Shown here one piece after another: positions 1-8,494 of a DNA stretch of 64,000 nucleotides. A program made the position numbers and the translations under genes. The notes under the pieces are model-generated. The model searched no databases. It was not told where the DNA came from and saw only the letters and a program-made list of their open reading frames with translations. The stretch comes from Pantoea sp. alder81 (GTDB lineage Bacteria; Pseudomonadota; Gammaproteobacteria; Enterobacterales; Enterobacteriaceae), in assembly GCF_020179835.1 (NCBI RefSeq), contig NZ_JAIUDA010000002.1:1-64000 (forward strand). Direction: 5' to 3'. The number at the start of each line of letters is the position of its first letter. Position 1 is the first letter of the stretch.

Positions 1-62
1 CTGCGAAATTCAGGGGAATGCTGTTTACGGGGCTTTTTGCTGGTTGATACTGTTTTTGTCAT
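1..62 (-). CDS. IS3-family transposase OrfA, first 20 residues
   Basis: Reading leftward from the ATG at 62-60, the product begins MTKTVSTSKKPRKQHSPEFR and runs off the window edge. This basic start followed by a SPEFR segment is typical of the helix-turn-helix OrfA protein of IS3-family elements, which is fused by frameshifting to the DDE OrfB protein to make active transposase. A purine-rich stretch (agaggtg) lies upstream of the ATG as ribosome binding site. Only the N-terminus is visible, so whether the element is intact is unknown. Confidence 0.7.
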   Translation of the reverse strand, partial: MTKTVSTSKKPRKQHSPEFR

Positions 63-108
63 GTGAGTCACCTCTGGTTGAGAGTTTACTCACTTAGTCT
101 CGTGTCCA
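1..108 (-). mobile_element. End of an IS3-family insertion sequence (rest lies left of the window)
   Basis: The minus strand carries the start of a transposase gene (see next entry), a leader and then an element end that reads into padC near position 108. The exact terminal base cannot be fixed without the other end of the element and its target duplication. The IS has entered the 3' end of padC: the last six codons of the padC frame are written by IS DNA. Recognition rests on the transposase N-terminus and is from memory of IS3-family OrfA proteins, so the individual IS name is not given. Confidence 0.7.
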
Positions 109-560
109 CTATTCGCGGGTAGGATCACTCTGGCAAATTCGGGAATAACAACGTAAGGATAAGCCGGCCCCTCGTCACGGAATCGATGCATATCTTCAAT
201 GAATTCATTCTGGTAACAAATTGTTTTTTCGGGATGCTGTCCTTCTCCAGCTATCCATTGCGGGAAGAAAATTGTGCCATGAATGACCTTCCTTTTGATA
301 TCGAACAGCAAACTTACGCAGGTACCCGTGGGCTCGTGCCAGTCAACTTTGAAAATACCTGGTGCAAACTGGACTGCATTCATTTTTTGATTCGTTACCC
401 AGCGCCCCCCTACAAGTCCCTGATGAATGCGGTAGTCGCAGGTATTGTTATTCCGCGCGTACCACTCATATTTCCAGCCGTTGTCATAAGTATAAACAAA
501 ATGAGTTCCAACAAATTCAGACAGGTCTTCAGAAACATCTTCATATACTTGTGCAGTCAT
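90..560 (-). CDS. padC: Phenolic acid decarboxylase, C-terminus cut by an IS
   Basis: Cofactor-free decarboxylase that turns p-coumaric, ferulic and caffeic acids into vinyl phenols, a cytoplasmic detoxification of plant phenolics. Family hallmarks are visible: YTYDNGW near residue 23, DYRIH and GGRWV around residues 42-54, a WHEPTGT segment carrying the catalytic glutamate, and GTIFFPQW then CYQNEFI. Family members are usually about 160-170 residues and continue past the PEFA segment for some 25 residues; here the frame leaves padC sequence after ILPAN and ends SGHETK in IS DNA. The first nine residues also differ from usual. The catalytic core is present, so activity is possible but uncertain. 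No padR regulator gene is adjacent. Confidence 0.88.
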   Translation of the reverse strand: MTAQVYEDVSEDLSEFVGTHFVYTYDNGWKYEWYARNNNTCDYRIHQGLVGGRWVTNQKMNAVQFAPGIFKVDWHEPTGTCVSLLFDIKRKVIHGTIFFPQWIAGEGQHPEKTICYQNEFIEDMHRFRDEGPAYPYVVIPEFARVILPANSGHETK

Positions 561-1375
561 TTATAAGCCCTCCAGTCTGTAGATTGTTAACATTAGACCT
601 GATAGTTGATACTTTCCAGGCTTTGAAACGTAAGAATGCCTCTGCTTCGTGAGTATTACATTTATTCTGCTGGGAAATTTCGCTCTCCACAGCGCTAGTC
701 AATGCGTAAATGTCACCCAACACTAGCGTGCTAGTCTCCGTTCGTAACAACCATCAGGCGGGTCAGATAAGTAAAAGTTAAAAAATGGCCTGCCCTCAGT
801 GTCAAGTGCAACGATCGCCAGTAACATTGAGAACAATATGTAGACGACGCGGTATAGATAGAGGGGTTAACATAAGACATTATCAGCAGATATGACAATC
901 AATTGACAGTAAATGAGTTTGCCGCATCGTTTTGGTGCTCGTTGTCGCTGATTTTCCAGTTAGGGGGCCAGTATTTTCTCCAACTGATTTGGTCAGTACT
1001 CCACCCTATCCACTACCATAAGAGTGACAAATTCATTCAGACTGTATTGATATGGGATACAGTAAAGTCAGATACCGATCATGCTGACCACACTGCGTAA
1101 GCTTATTGATGTTTCCCAGTCAGCGAACATAACAAATTTTTCCGAGCAGTCCACTGCCACGTTGGTAATCTGTTTCCGCCGTTCCCCGATTTAACGTGCA
1201 TTTATTCACCCCTTCTGCAGAATTAGTGATGAACATAACTTGCTGTTCGTAATTTGCGATTATTCTGTAAATGTGAGCGGGGATAAAACAGGATGCCCTA
1301 TATGAACAATACTGATATCTGGATAGGCTGTCCGACGGCAGTCAGTGCGAAAGTAAAAATAATAGGGTGACCTGC
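561..1375. other. Intergenic, no convincing gene
   Basis: About 800 bp between padC and yjbJ. A 65-codon frame at 903-1100 on the plus strand lacks a ribosome binding site and resembles nothing I recognise. A 69-codon minus-strand frame at 541-750 overlaps the padC start and is judged chance. The dyad at 722-735 is the only ordered element seen. Confidence 0.5.
722..735. promoter_or_regulatory. Candidate operator upstream of padC
   Basis: A near-perfect dyad, actagc-gt-gctagt, lies about 165 bp upstream of the padC start, and a related half (gcgctagtc) occurs near 692. This could be a repressor or activator site for padC. No matching regulator is in the window, and I see no clear promoter boxes, so the assignment is weak. 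Confidence 0.25.
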
Positions 1376-1585
1376 ATGAACGAAGATCGCATCAGTGGTA
1401 ACTGGAAGCAGTTCAAAGGTAAAGTCAAGGAACAATGGGGCAAACTCACCGATGACGACATGGACGTAGCTGAGGGGAAACGCGACCAGCTCGTAGGCCG
1501 TATTCAGGAACGCTACGGCTATGGTAAGGACCAGGCAGAAAAAGAACTCAAAGACTGGGAAGACTCAAACCAGTTTAAATGGTAG
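1376..1585 (+). CDS. yjbJ: CsbD-family stress protein YjbJ
   Basis: Small cytoplasmic protein of 69 residues, the same length as E. coli YjbJ, and very close to it: GNWKQFKGKVKEQWGKLTDD at residues 8-27, then EGKRDQLVGRIQERYG and KDQAEKE. The CsbD family is induced in general stress (sigma-B in Bacillus, RpoS-linked in enterics); the biochemical role is unknown. The ATG at 1376 is chosen because it gives the E. coli length and is preceded by agggtga; an in-frame GTG at 1367 is part of that site. It is followed at once by a strong terminator, so it is a single-gene unit. YjbJ genes are often found on plasmids and accessory islands as well as the core chromosome. Confidence 0.9.
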   Translation: MNEDRISGNWKQFKGKVKEQWGKLTDDDMDVAEGKRDQLVGRIQERYGYGKDQAEKELKDWEDSNQFKW

Positions 1586-1602
1586 ACACTTTTATCTTCA
1601 TA

Positions 1603-1627
1603 AAAAACCGGCTATTTACCGGTTTTT
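1603..1627 (+). terminator. Rho-independent terminator after yjbJ
   Basis: Perfect stem aaaaaccgg/ccggttttt with a 7-base loop, 18 bp after the yjbJ stop, ending in a T run. It could work in both directions. Confidence 0.85.
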
Positions 1628-1717
1628 AATGCAAACTTTACAAGTTGTAAGCCATTTTATTTTTGATCTAAGATGAGGCGTCACAGCCGTCTATTAGATA
1701 AATCATTCTGCATATGT

Positions 1718-1951
1718 TTAATATGTGCCGACCGATGGCTGCGGAAGTGAAGTCGGCAGCGCGCTGCAGCGCGAGCATGAGGATGTTGCAGGTTGGTGTA
1801 TCCGGGCGACGCTAAGCGCCTGGCCGGAGGTATACATGGTACCGATAAATATACGTCCCACTGTAGCAGACATATCGCCGCATCCCTTTGCATGAAGTAG
1901 CCAGTTTCCAATTGGGGCAGGACAAACGTAATAGAATTTTGGCTCAGGCAT
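1718..1951 (-). CDS. Small Cys/His-rich hypothetical protein
   Basis: 77-residue protein of unknown function. It starts MPEPKFYYVCPAP and shows an HAKGCG segment near residue 20, then GTMYTSGQALSVARIHQP and a C-terminal CSRC pair. The arrangement (an H-x3-C segment followed by a CxxC) suggests a small metal-binding fold, which is inference. I recall short uncharacterised bacterial proteins with a similar HxxGC...ALxxAR...CxxC layout but no function. A good ribosome binding site (aaaggata) sits 6 bp before the ATG, which supports a real gene over the overlapping frame at 1681-1911. Confidence 0.5.
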   Translation of the reverse strand: MPEPKFYYVCPAPIGNWLLHAKGCGDMSATVGRIFIGTMYTSGQALSVARIHQPATSSCSRCSALPTSLPQPSVGTY

Positions 1952-2608
1952 AACCTATCCTTTTGCTGTGTGTAAAAGATAATCTTCTGCGTTCTGGATT
2001 CTGACGCATACGGTCATTTTCAGAATACCCGCATAAAGGTTGTGCGCAAATGCTGTAGGTAGTCATTTCGGAATCACACGTACTGAATACTCAAGCACTA
2101 GCCTTGTAAACGTGCTGCCTTTCGCCTGTAAAGTTTAATAATATTGATGAGATATAGCTGATTCATAGATTCAAAGGTAAAATACTATGATGATTAACCT
2201 TTACATTCATATATATAGGTTTAAAAGATAGGATTCTGGACTTAAAGCGATGGTTATCTTAGATTAATTATCTTCTAGTGCTATTATCAATCTCTTAATT
2301 CATCATCAATGAATATCTGGTTAGATTTTCACTTGAAACTGAATTCAGCCCTTCCGGTGGTTATCAGTAATTGCCATGCAAGGTTGGCCTGAATTATCAG
2401 ATAAATTCAACTCATTGATTTAATGAAATAAAAACACGAAACATCTCCCTTATTCAACTTTCTGACGGGCACTTTCTGCCAAATGAGGGCACTGAGGAGC
2501 CGGCTTAAAAAGGCTTGCTACACAACATTACCCAACTGCTAAGTTTGATGAGTTGCTCAGATGAAGAAGCCAGAAGAGTTAGTGCTAAGGGTAAGTGATC
2601 GAAGCATC
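1952..2608. other. AT-rich intergenic stretch, nothing recognised
   Basis: No frame with both a ribosome binding site and protein-like composition is seen. The stretch is rich in A and T and may hold promoters for the flanking minus-strand gene at 1718-1951. No repeats or RNA genes were recognised. Confidence 0.5.
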
Positions 2609-3205
2609 TCATCTTATTTTCTCGCTCACTGTCATGGTGAACCTGAGCAGATCGCTTCCTACACATCCGTAGCTATGCGGCAAATCAGTTCTGGCTATAA
2701 CTGAACATCCTTCTTTAACATTATGATGTTCCTCCCCTAAGGTGAGTAAAAGAGCCCCTTTCACAACGTGTATCAGTTCGCACGTGCCGTCAGAATGCCC
2801 CGGTGAGTCGAAAATCTCACCAGGATACATCTTCCACTCCCATAACTCGATCATTTCCGGCCCGCTTGTACCAGCTAGCAAACGTGCGGTTCCTCCGTTG
2901 TCTCCCTTCCAGAGGCAGGGAATATCCTCTGAAGCAATAAGATGCGCGTTGGGTTTGCTGGCGACATTGACGATATCTGCCACTGAGACACCCATCGCCG
3001 CTGCCAGCTTGCAGAGTATTGCGATGCTGGGGTTAGCCCTGCAGGCTTCAATTTCAACGAGCATTCCCTTGCTCACACCTGCGAGACGTGAGAGTTCATC
3101 AAGTGACATTTTTTTCTGACTACGGTACTGCTTCAGCGAAGTTGAAAGCGCCTCATTTATTTCGGAAGCATCTGTGCCGGTCGTTATATTGACTTTTTTG
3201 TTCAT
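2609..3205 (-). CDS. XRE-family regulator with C-terminal cupin domain
   Basis: 198-residue transcription regulator. An N-terminal XRE helix-turn-helix spans about residues 20-75 (MSLDELSRLAGVSKGMLVEIE, then NPSIAILCKLAAAMGVSVADI), and a C-terminal cupin barrel spans about 105-195 (PGEIFDSPGH, HVVKGALLLTLGEE, PHSYG). The same layout occurs in E. coli SutR (YdcN) and PuuR, where the cupin is thought to bind a small effector. It is divergent from the B3/B4-domain gene, with the two ends overlapping around 3174-3249, so it probably controls that gene and itself. The effector cannot be told from the sequence. Confidence 0.85.
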   Translation of the reverse strand: MNKKVNITTGTDASEINEALSTSLKQYRSQKKMSLDELSRLAGVSKGMLVEIEACRANPSIAILCKLAAAMGVSVADIVNVASKPNAHLIASEDIPCLWKGDNGGTARLLAGTSGPEMIELWEWKMYPGEIFDSPGHSDGTCELIHVVKGALLLTLGEEHHNVKEGCSVIARTDLPHSYGCVGSDLLRFTMTVSEKIR

Positions 3206-3248
3206 TGGTCATTATTATGTTCTAAAGCGGTCATTACAGGATTATCCA

Positions 3249-3938
3249 ATGTTTAAAGCTCATCCGTCAATCAGTCCCGACATTGCCCTTCTGGCTCCCG
3301 GCTTCCGCGCTCTTAGCATCAGCGTAACTACTGCACCGCTGATTAACGCCAGCTATGGAGAAGAAGCGCTTTCTAGAGCCTGTGAAGATGTACTCAACGG
3401 ACTACCTGTGTGGGCTGAATCGCATCTCAATGCATGGTCTGAAACATTCCGCGCCTTCGGCGCAAAGCCCAACCGTACGCCTTGTTCTGCCGAAGCCCTG
3501 CGAAAGCGTGTTTTACGCGACAGATCAATGCCAGCGCTGGACCCGGTAGTCGACCTGTATAATGCCGTCAGTCTGCGCTATGCCATTCCTGTGGGGGGGG
3601 AAAATATAGGACGCTATTCTGGCGCACCGCGTCTTATTATTTCAGACGGCAGTGAGCGCTTTGACACGTTAAAAGACGGTGCTCCATTTGTAGAAACCCC
3701 CGAAGCTGGAGAGGTTATCTGGTGTGACGATATTGGCGTCACCTGTCGTCGTTGGAACTGGCGTCAGGGAATAAGAACGCGTCTTAGCTCTTCAGATAAA
3801 CATATGTGGTTTATCCTTGAAAGCCTGCCTGAAATGCCGATTGAAGCCCTGCACGAGGCTGGAAAAATGCTCACAGACGGATTGGAAGTTATGATGCCGG
3901 GAATAAGGTTTAATGTTTCGTTAATTGAAACGTTTTAG
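3249..3938 (+). CDS. B3/B4 tRNA-binding domain protein
   Basis: About 229 residues, made almost entirely of a B3/B4 domain, the fold found in the editing part of phenylalanyl-tRNA synthetase beta. Typical segments are FRAFGAKPNRTPCSAEALRKR (residues ~70-90), VVDLYNAVSLRYAIPVGGENI (~105-125) and RRWNWRQGIRT (~170). Stand-alone members are thought to deacylate mischarged tRNA or D-amino-acyl-tRNA, but the activity of this one is inference. The ATG at 3249 is used because the upstream extension back to 3174 has a membrane-like, non-family sequence and runs into the divergent regulator. Pairing with an XRE-cupin regulator is a recurring arrangement as far as I recall. Confidence 0.8.
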   Translation: MFKAHPSISPDIALLAPGFRALSISVTTAPLINASYGEEALSRACEDVLNGLPVWAESHLNAWSETFRAFGAKPNRTPCSAEALRKRVLRDRSMPALDPVVDLYNAVSLRYAIPVGGENIGRYSGAPRLIISDGSERFDTLKDGAPFVETPEAGEVIWCDDIGVTCRRWNWRQGIRTRLSSSDKHMWFILESLPEMPIEALHEAGKMLTDGLEVMMPGIRFNVSLIETF

Positions 3939-4500
3939 GCTAACGGTTAAATCTCGCGCGGCAGTTAAGCTGCATTCAATGAGTTATCATTGGCGAACGC
4001 GTGCAATTGCTGGATGGAAGAAAAGCGGAGAGCTCACATGATTCTCGCTAAATAATCGAATCCATTATGTGCATCTGCCTTCAAAATCTCCAAGTTTAAG
4101 TCCGGGGTGTCTATGACTTAATTTCGCTCATGGTGAAATCCTGCACTTCGTCCAGGTTGGCTACGAGTGCAAAAAGCCTATTTAGCAATTAAAGCAGCCA
4201 CACCATTGCCATCACCAATAACATGACTACCAAGCGGATTGGGGATGCTCCACATGCTCATCACGTTATGTTATCAAGGCCAGCGTAAGTTATGAGTGGT
4301 TGAACCTGGACTTTCTGCACAAAGTGAATGCGAGAGAAATCACCTTCCGTTTTTCACTTACTGCGGAGCTTGTCATACGCACAAGTCTGCTCAGTGCCAA
4401 AGCCAGGATTAATCAGGTATTACGGCTACTCTGCAACTCTTCACGCGGGATGTCTTTTATGTTTGGGCCGTTTAAACGTGAACGGCTCAGTCAGATAAAT
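3939..4500. other. Intergenic with an 18-bp repeat, probably decayed mobile DNA
   Basis: No gene is supported; the 73-codon frame at 4300-4521 runs into the TetR gene from the other strand and lacks a ribosome binding site. The segment 4189-4206 is an exact match to 9634-9651, the far side of the TetR/oxidoreductase cassette. Weaker likeness continues either side of the 18 bp, which suggests both are remnants of one type of element. Confidence 0.5.
4189..4206. repeat. 18-bp direct repeat, copy 1
   Basis: ttaaagcagccacaccat, identical and in the same direction as 9634-9651. The two copies bracket the TetR-OYE-SDR-MDR cassette (4501-9513). An exact 18-bp match is unlikely by chance in a window of this size. 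Confidence 0.6.
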
Positions 4501-5055
4501 TTATTTCTCCGGGCAGAATGAATCCTTATGGAGAAGACGCATGCGGCACACGTCCAGAATTTCATCAGCAAGAGCGGAATTATCTGGGCAGGCTCGGGAT
4601 AGTACCAAGGCACCGACAAGATGCGCCATAGTATTTATCAGGTCTGCACGCGTTTCACGTTCACTTTCTAAGACTGCCAGCTGACGTTCAATTCCTGCCG
4701 CATACGTCTCCCTGATTGATTCAGACTGCCTGGCTGTATCTGCACCCAGTGCCGACATGACACAGCCCCCTCCCATGTCATCGCGATGAGGTCGTGAGAG
4801 GTAGTATTCAACAAATTTATCCCGGTCCACGCCTGTTGTGCTTTTAGCAGAATGCATGAAACCGCAGCTCATCGCCTCCGACATCAGGTCAGCCTTGGAA
4901 CCAAAGTGTTTATAGAACCCGCCATGGGTTAAGCCGGCCGCAGACATAAGTTCAGCGACACCAACTCCATCGAAACCGCGCTCACGAAAAAGTTCTGAAG
5001 CCGTTTCGACAATACGTGTCCGGTTTTCCCGAACCTGTTCTTTTGACACTTTCAT
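4501..5055 (-). CDS. TetR-family repressor
   Basis: 184-residue regulator. The N-terminal DNA-binding part is clear: TRIVETASELFRERGFDGVG, then AELMSAAGLTHGGFYKHFGSK (residues ~10-50), with the THGGFYKHF recognition helix common in repressors of oxidoreductase genes (NemR/AcuR-like). The C-terminal ligand-binding half contains GGGCVMSALGAD; a cysteine here is notable because NemR senses electrophiles by cysteine, but the likeness is only suggestive. The ATG at 5055 is chosen for its gaggtg site; an in-frame GTG lies 12 bp further up. It is divergent from the Old Yellow Enzyme gene with a large dyad between them, so it most likely represses the cassette and itself. Confidence 0.88.
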   Translation of the reverse strand: MKVSKEQVRENRTRIVETASELFRERGFDGVGVAELMSAAGLTHGGFYKHFGSKADLMSEAMSCGFMHSAKSTTGVDRDKFVEYYLSRPHRDDMGGGCVMSALGADTARQSESIRETYAAGIERQLAVLESERETRADLINTMAHLVGALVLSRACPDNSALADEILDVCRMRLLHKDSFCPEK

Positions 5056-5096
5056 GCTTTGCTTCACCTCTCAAAAATAGGATCTAAGTATACATT

Positions 5097-5146
5097 GATG
5101 ATGATCATAATCAAACCAGTTGACTTTATAGATTATGATCATCATC
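5097..5146. promoter_or_regulatory. Inverted-repeat operator between tetR and the OYE gene
   Basis: The 16-base arms gatgatgatcataatc (5097-5112) and gattatgatcatcatc (5131-5146) are perfect reverse complements separated by 18 bp. A ttgact hexamer lies between the arms at 5120-5125. Placement between two divergent genes, one a TetR repressor, makes this its likely operator; repressor binding would cover promoters on both sides. Confidence 0.7.
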
Positions 5147-5187
5147 ATTAAGTTGACTTCTACCCACCACTTAGCAAGAGAATAAAT

Positions 5188-6273
5188 ATGACGACATTGT
5201 TTCAACCTTATGATCTTGGGCCAATAACACTTGCCAATCATATCGTGATGGCACCGCTGACGCGTAACCGGGCCGGAGCCGGTTTGGTTCCCAACGAACT
5301 GACGGCGACGTACTATGCCCAGCGCGCAACAGCAGGCTTATTGATTACTGAAGCCACGCAGATTTCAGCACAGGCGCAGGGCTATCAGGACACGCCGGGC
5401 ATCTACACACAGGCTCAAATTGACGGCTGGCGCAAAGTGACTGATGCGGTGCATGCAAAAAGTGGGCGCATATTTGTACAGTTATGGCACGTAGGACGAA
5501 TTTCACATGTCGATTTACAGCCGGGTGGCGCTGCGCCGGTCGCCCCGTCCGCAATCCGTGCCGAGACTAAGACCTTTGTGAACAATGGGTTTGCTGACGT
5601 CTCTGAACCACGAGCGCTCGAACTGCATGAAATACCGGGAATTATCGACGATTTCCGAAAAGCTGCTGCCAATGCCATTGCCGCCGGGTTTGACGGCGTT
5701 GAGATCCACGGTGCGAATGGTTATCTGCTGGAACAATTCCTGAAAGATGGCGCAAACCAGCGTACTGATGAATACGGTGGCTCTGTCGAAAATCGTGCAC
5801 GCTTGCTGCTGGAAGTCACGGCGGCCGTAAAGGATGAGATCGGTGCAGAACGCACTGGTGTACGCATTTCACCGGTTTCACCTGCTAATGCGATTTCGTG
5901 CAGTGATCCGCAGCCACAATATGACTACCTCGCTGAACAACTTAATGCCTTAGGTATCGTGTATCTCCATGTGGTTGAAGGTGCTACGGGCGGCCCGCGT
6001 GATGTATCACCGTTCGATTACGACTCCTTGCGTCTGCGCTTTAAAAACACCTGGATCGGCAACAATGGCTATGACCTGGCGCTGGCGTCCACTCAACTTG
6101 AGCAGGGCAAAGCCGATTTGTTCGCGTTTGGCCGCCCGTTCATCTCCAATCCGGATCTGGTCGAAAGGCTGAGGACGGGCGCACCTCTGGCCCCACTCAA
6201 TCCTGAAACACTTTATGGCGGTGGCGCGCAAGGGTACACCGATTATCCGTCGCTTGCCGAGGCAAGCAAGTAG
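5188..6273 (+). CDS. Old Yellow Enzyme-family FMN alkene reductase (NemA-like)
   Basis: 361-residue TIM-barrel flavoprotein that reduces activated C=C bonds, maleimides or nitro esters with NAD(P)H. Visible family marks: MAPLTRNRA at residues ~21-29, QLWHVGRISH near 98-107, EIHGANGYLLEQFL near 173-186 with the substrate-binding His/Asn pair, DEYGGSVENRARLL near 193-206, and a C-terminal FAFGRPFISNPDL flavin-phosphate site. Length is normal. It follows the divergent TetR gene and is the first gene of a run of five redox genes in the same direction, so it probably takes part in clearing electrophilic compounds. The precise substrate is not evident. Confidence 0.92.
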   Translation: MTTLFQPYDLGPITLANHIVMAPLTRNRAGAGLVPNELTATYYAQRATAGLLITEATQISAQAQGYQDTPGIYTQAQIDGWRKVTDAVHAKSGRIFVQLWHVGRISHVDLQPGGAAPVAPSAIRAETKTFVNNGFADVSEPRALELHEIPGIIDDFRKAAANAIAAGFDGVEIHGANGYLLEQFLKDGANQRTDEYGGSVENRARLLLEVTAAVKDEIGAERTGVRISPVSPANAISCSDPQPQYDYLAEQLNALGIVYLHVVEGATGGPRDVSPFDYDSLRLRFKNTWIGNNGYDLALASTQLEQGKADLFAFGRPFISNPDLVERLRTGAPLAPLNPETLYGGGAQGYTDYPSLAEASK

Positions 6274-6345
6274 ATCTGTGGGTGTCACGGTTCTACATAC
6301 ATCGCACGTTACGAATTCTTTTTACAATTAATAGAGAAGATCAAC

Positions 6346-7128
6346 ATGACTAAAGCTTCAGCTCTCATTACAGGTGCATCCACGGGTATTGGTGCTGTTT
6401 ACGCTGAACGGTTTGCCCGTCGGGGGCACGACCTTGTTCTGGTTGCTCGAGACACAACGAAGTTAGAAATGCTGGCCGATCGTCTGCGACAGAAAAATGG
6501 CATTTCTGTTGATGTTTTGCCTGCCGACCTTACACAAGCGAGTGATTTAGCCCTGGTCGAAGCCCGCCTGCGTGAAGACACGCAGATTGGCATTCTTATT
6601 AATAATGCGGGTATCGCGCAGTCCGGCAGTTTTACAGATCAGACGCCTGAATCGATTGAAAGCCTTATCGCGCTTAACGTCATCGCCCTGACGAGACTTG
6701 CCAGTGCTGTGGCACCAAGGTTTGTGCAAGCGGGTAAAGGCTCGATCGTAAATATCAGTTCCGTCGTAGGCCTGGCCCCGGAATTTGCAATGACGGTTTA
6801 CGGCGCAACCAAAGCCTTTGTGCTTTTCCTGTCCCAGGGAATGAATGTGGAACTGTCGTCAAAGGGCATTTATATCCAGGCGGTGCTCCCTGCAGGCACT
6901 TACACTGAAATCTGGGACCGCGCGGGGATCGATATCAGTAACTCGGCAAGATTTATGGAAGTGGGCGAGTTAGTGGATGCCGCACTGGTTGGTTTTGATC
7001 GCCGCGAGCTCGTCACCATCCCGCCGTTACACAATGCTTCACGCTGGGACACCCTCGATGCTTCGCGTCAGGCTCTGCTTTCTGACATCAAACAAGATGA
7101 AGCTGCCGAACGATATAAAACACTTTAG
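6346..7128 (+). CDS. Short-chain dehydrogenase/reductase
   Basis: 260-residue classical SDR. The cofactor motif TGASTGIG is at residues ~10-17, NNAG near 88, and the catalytic YGATK (Tyr-x3-Lys) near 155-159. The arginine after the first strand (LVLVARD) favours NADP(H). It follows the OYE gene by 72 bp with a gagaag ribosome binding site before the ATG. Substrate is unknown; the cassette context suggests an aldehyde or ketone produced or shared with the neighbouring reductases. Confidence 0.9.
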   Translation: MTKASALITGASTGIGAVYAERFARRGHDLVLVARDTTKLEMLADRLRQKNGISVDVLPADLTQASDLALVEARLREDTQIGILINNAGIAQSGSFTDQTPESIESLIALNVIALTRLASAVAPRFVQAGKGSIVNISSVVGLAPEFAMTVYGATKAFVLFLSQGMNVELSSKGIYIQAVLPAGTYTEIWDRAGIDISNSARFMEVGELVDAALVGFDRRELVTIPPLHNASRWDTLDASRQALLSDIKQDEAAERYKTL

Positions 7129-7262
7129 TCAATGAGATGCACTCTGCAGGACGGTCTTTTGGCTGTTCTGCAGAGAAGTAAACCCGTTAAAAATCCCCCT
7201 TACAACGTGTCGTCTCATCAGCGATGAGAAGCCTCAAACACACCATGAAGGCCCTATTCAGC

Positions 7263-8081
7263 ATGACAAAAAAACGTGTGGCGCTGGTTACCGGCGCGTC
7301 CTCAGGTATCGGCGAAGCGTCGGCTATAAAACTTTTAGCGGCGGGATATACGGTATATGGCACAAGCCGGCGTGGCTCCCTGGCGGGAAAGCATCCGTTT
7401 CCGTTACTGACGCTTGATGTGACAGACGACGCTTCTGTCAGGGTCGCCATTGAGGAATTGTTGCGTCTGGAGGGGCAAATCGATCTTCTCGTGAACAATG
7501 CAGGCTTTGGGATCGCGCCAGCGGCTGCGGAAGAAAGTTCTGTCGAACAGGCCAGGCATATGTTCGACACCAACTTTTTGGGCATGGTCAGGTTGACGCG
7601 GGCTGTGATCCCTCACATGCGCCGTCAGGGCAGCGGACGCATTATTAACATTGGCTCGATACTTGGGGTCGTTCCGTTTCCGTATGTGGCACTTTATGCT
7701 GCCAGTAAGTATGCGGTCGAGGGGTATACGGGGGCGCTGGATCATGAATTGCGCACGCAGGGTATCCGGGTGTCTGTCATCGAACCTGCTTACATGAAAA
7801 CACAGTTTGAAGCCAATAATATAGAGCCAGATGCCAGGCTTGAAGAGTATGACCAGATCCGGGCTAAGCTGGCTAAAGTGCTTAACAAAGCAATGGCCGA
7901 AGCGGAAAGCCCGGAGGTGGTGGGTGACGTAGTGGTTAAAGCGGCTCAGGCTTTACATCCGAAGGTGCGCTACACAGCGGGAACACTGGCCGGAAAATTG
8001 AATTTTATCCTCAGGTTCGCGCCTGCCTCATTACTGGATAGGGTCGTGCGCAAAAGTCTTCAGCTGGATGCGAAGGAGTAA
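7263..8081 (+). CDS. Short-chain dehydrogenase/reductase (second in cassette)
   Basis: About 272 residues. TGASSGIG near residues 10-17, NNAGFG near 80, and YAASKYAVEG carrying the Tyr-x3-Lys pair near 145. The TSRRG after the second strand favours NADP(H). It is a different SDR branch from the preceding gene, sharing only general family features. The start is uncertain: ATG 7263 gives the usual family length with a gaagg site 11 bp upstream; ATGs at 7245 and 7224 are in frame. It is 2 bp from the next gene, so co-transcribed. Confidence 0.88.
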   Translation: MTKKRVALVTGASSGIGEASAIKLLAAGYTVYGTSRRGSLAGKHPFPLLTLDVTDDASVRVAIEELLRLEGQIDLLVNNAGFGIAPAAAEESSVEQARHMFDTNFLGMVRLTRAVIPHMRRQGSGRIINIGSILGVVPFPYVALYAASKYAVEGYTGALDHELRTQGIRVSVIEPAYMKTQFEANNIEPDARLEEYDQIRAKLAKVLNKAMAEAESPEVVGDVVVKAAQALHPKVRYTAGTLAGKLNFILRFAPASLLDRVVRKSLQLDAKE

Positions 8082-8083
8082 AA

Positions 8084-8494
8084 ATGAAATTTTCTCAACT
8101 GGCTGTTCTGACTGCAGTGTTGTTTTTCATCTTTGCCACGGTATGGATGTTTTTCCCGGAACAGCTTTTAACACAGTGGGGAATTGAACCAAAGCCGGGT
8201 ACTCGCGTTATTTGTCGCCGCTCGGCCGCATTTTTTGCAGGAATAAGCGTCATGTGTTTCCTGGCAAGAAACGCCGGGCCTTCCCCTGCCCGTTATGCTC
8301 TGGCTGCGGGTATCAGCACAATAGCGATTATTTCAGCCGTGCTGGGCATCGCTGAATGGCGTGAAGGGCATGTTAGCGGGAAGATCCTTTTTGCCGTGTT
8401 AATCGAGCTGTTTCTGGGCGCCGCCTTTTTACTCAGCAACAGGGCTCCTGTGAAAAATATTACTGGCAAATACCAAAGGGTAAAGAACAAATGA
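8084..8494 (+). CDS. Small integral membrane protein, unknown function
   Basis: 136 residues with about four hydrophobic segments: LAVLTAVLFFIFATVWMFF (residues ~6-24), a second near 45-60 (AAFFAGISVMCFLA), a third near 72-90 and a fourth near 100-118 (ILFAVLIELFLGAAFLL), ending in a basic tail. No family name comes to mind. It lies tightly between SDR and MDR genes, its 3' end overlapping the next start by 4 bp, so it belongs to the cassette. A role in transport or as a membrane partner of the reductases would be guesswork. Confidence 0.75.
   Translation: MKFSQLAVLTAVLFFIFATVWMFFPEQLLTQWGIEPKPGTRVICRRSAAFFAGISVMCFLARNAGPSPARYALAAGISTIAIISAVLGIAEWREGHVSGKILFAVLIELFLGAAFLLSNRAPVKNITGKYQRVKNK

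Noticed and set aside
829-841. gaacaatat near 831 as the second copy of the ttcA att core
   Set aside because: Only nine bases agree with the core; too short to call an attachment site.
903-1100. 65-codon frame on the plus strand between padC and yjbJ
   Set aside because: No ribosome binding site, odd composition and no family likeness; more likely chance.
4125-4139. 15-bp match cgctcatggtgaaat between 4125-4139 and 16849-16863
   Set aside because: A 15-bp match is expected by chance a few times in a window this size and the contexts differ.
4300-4521. 73-codon frame upstream of the TetR gene
   Set aside because: Runs into the TetR coding region on the other strand and has no ribosome binding site.
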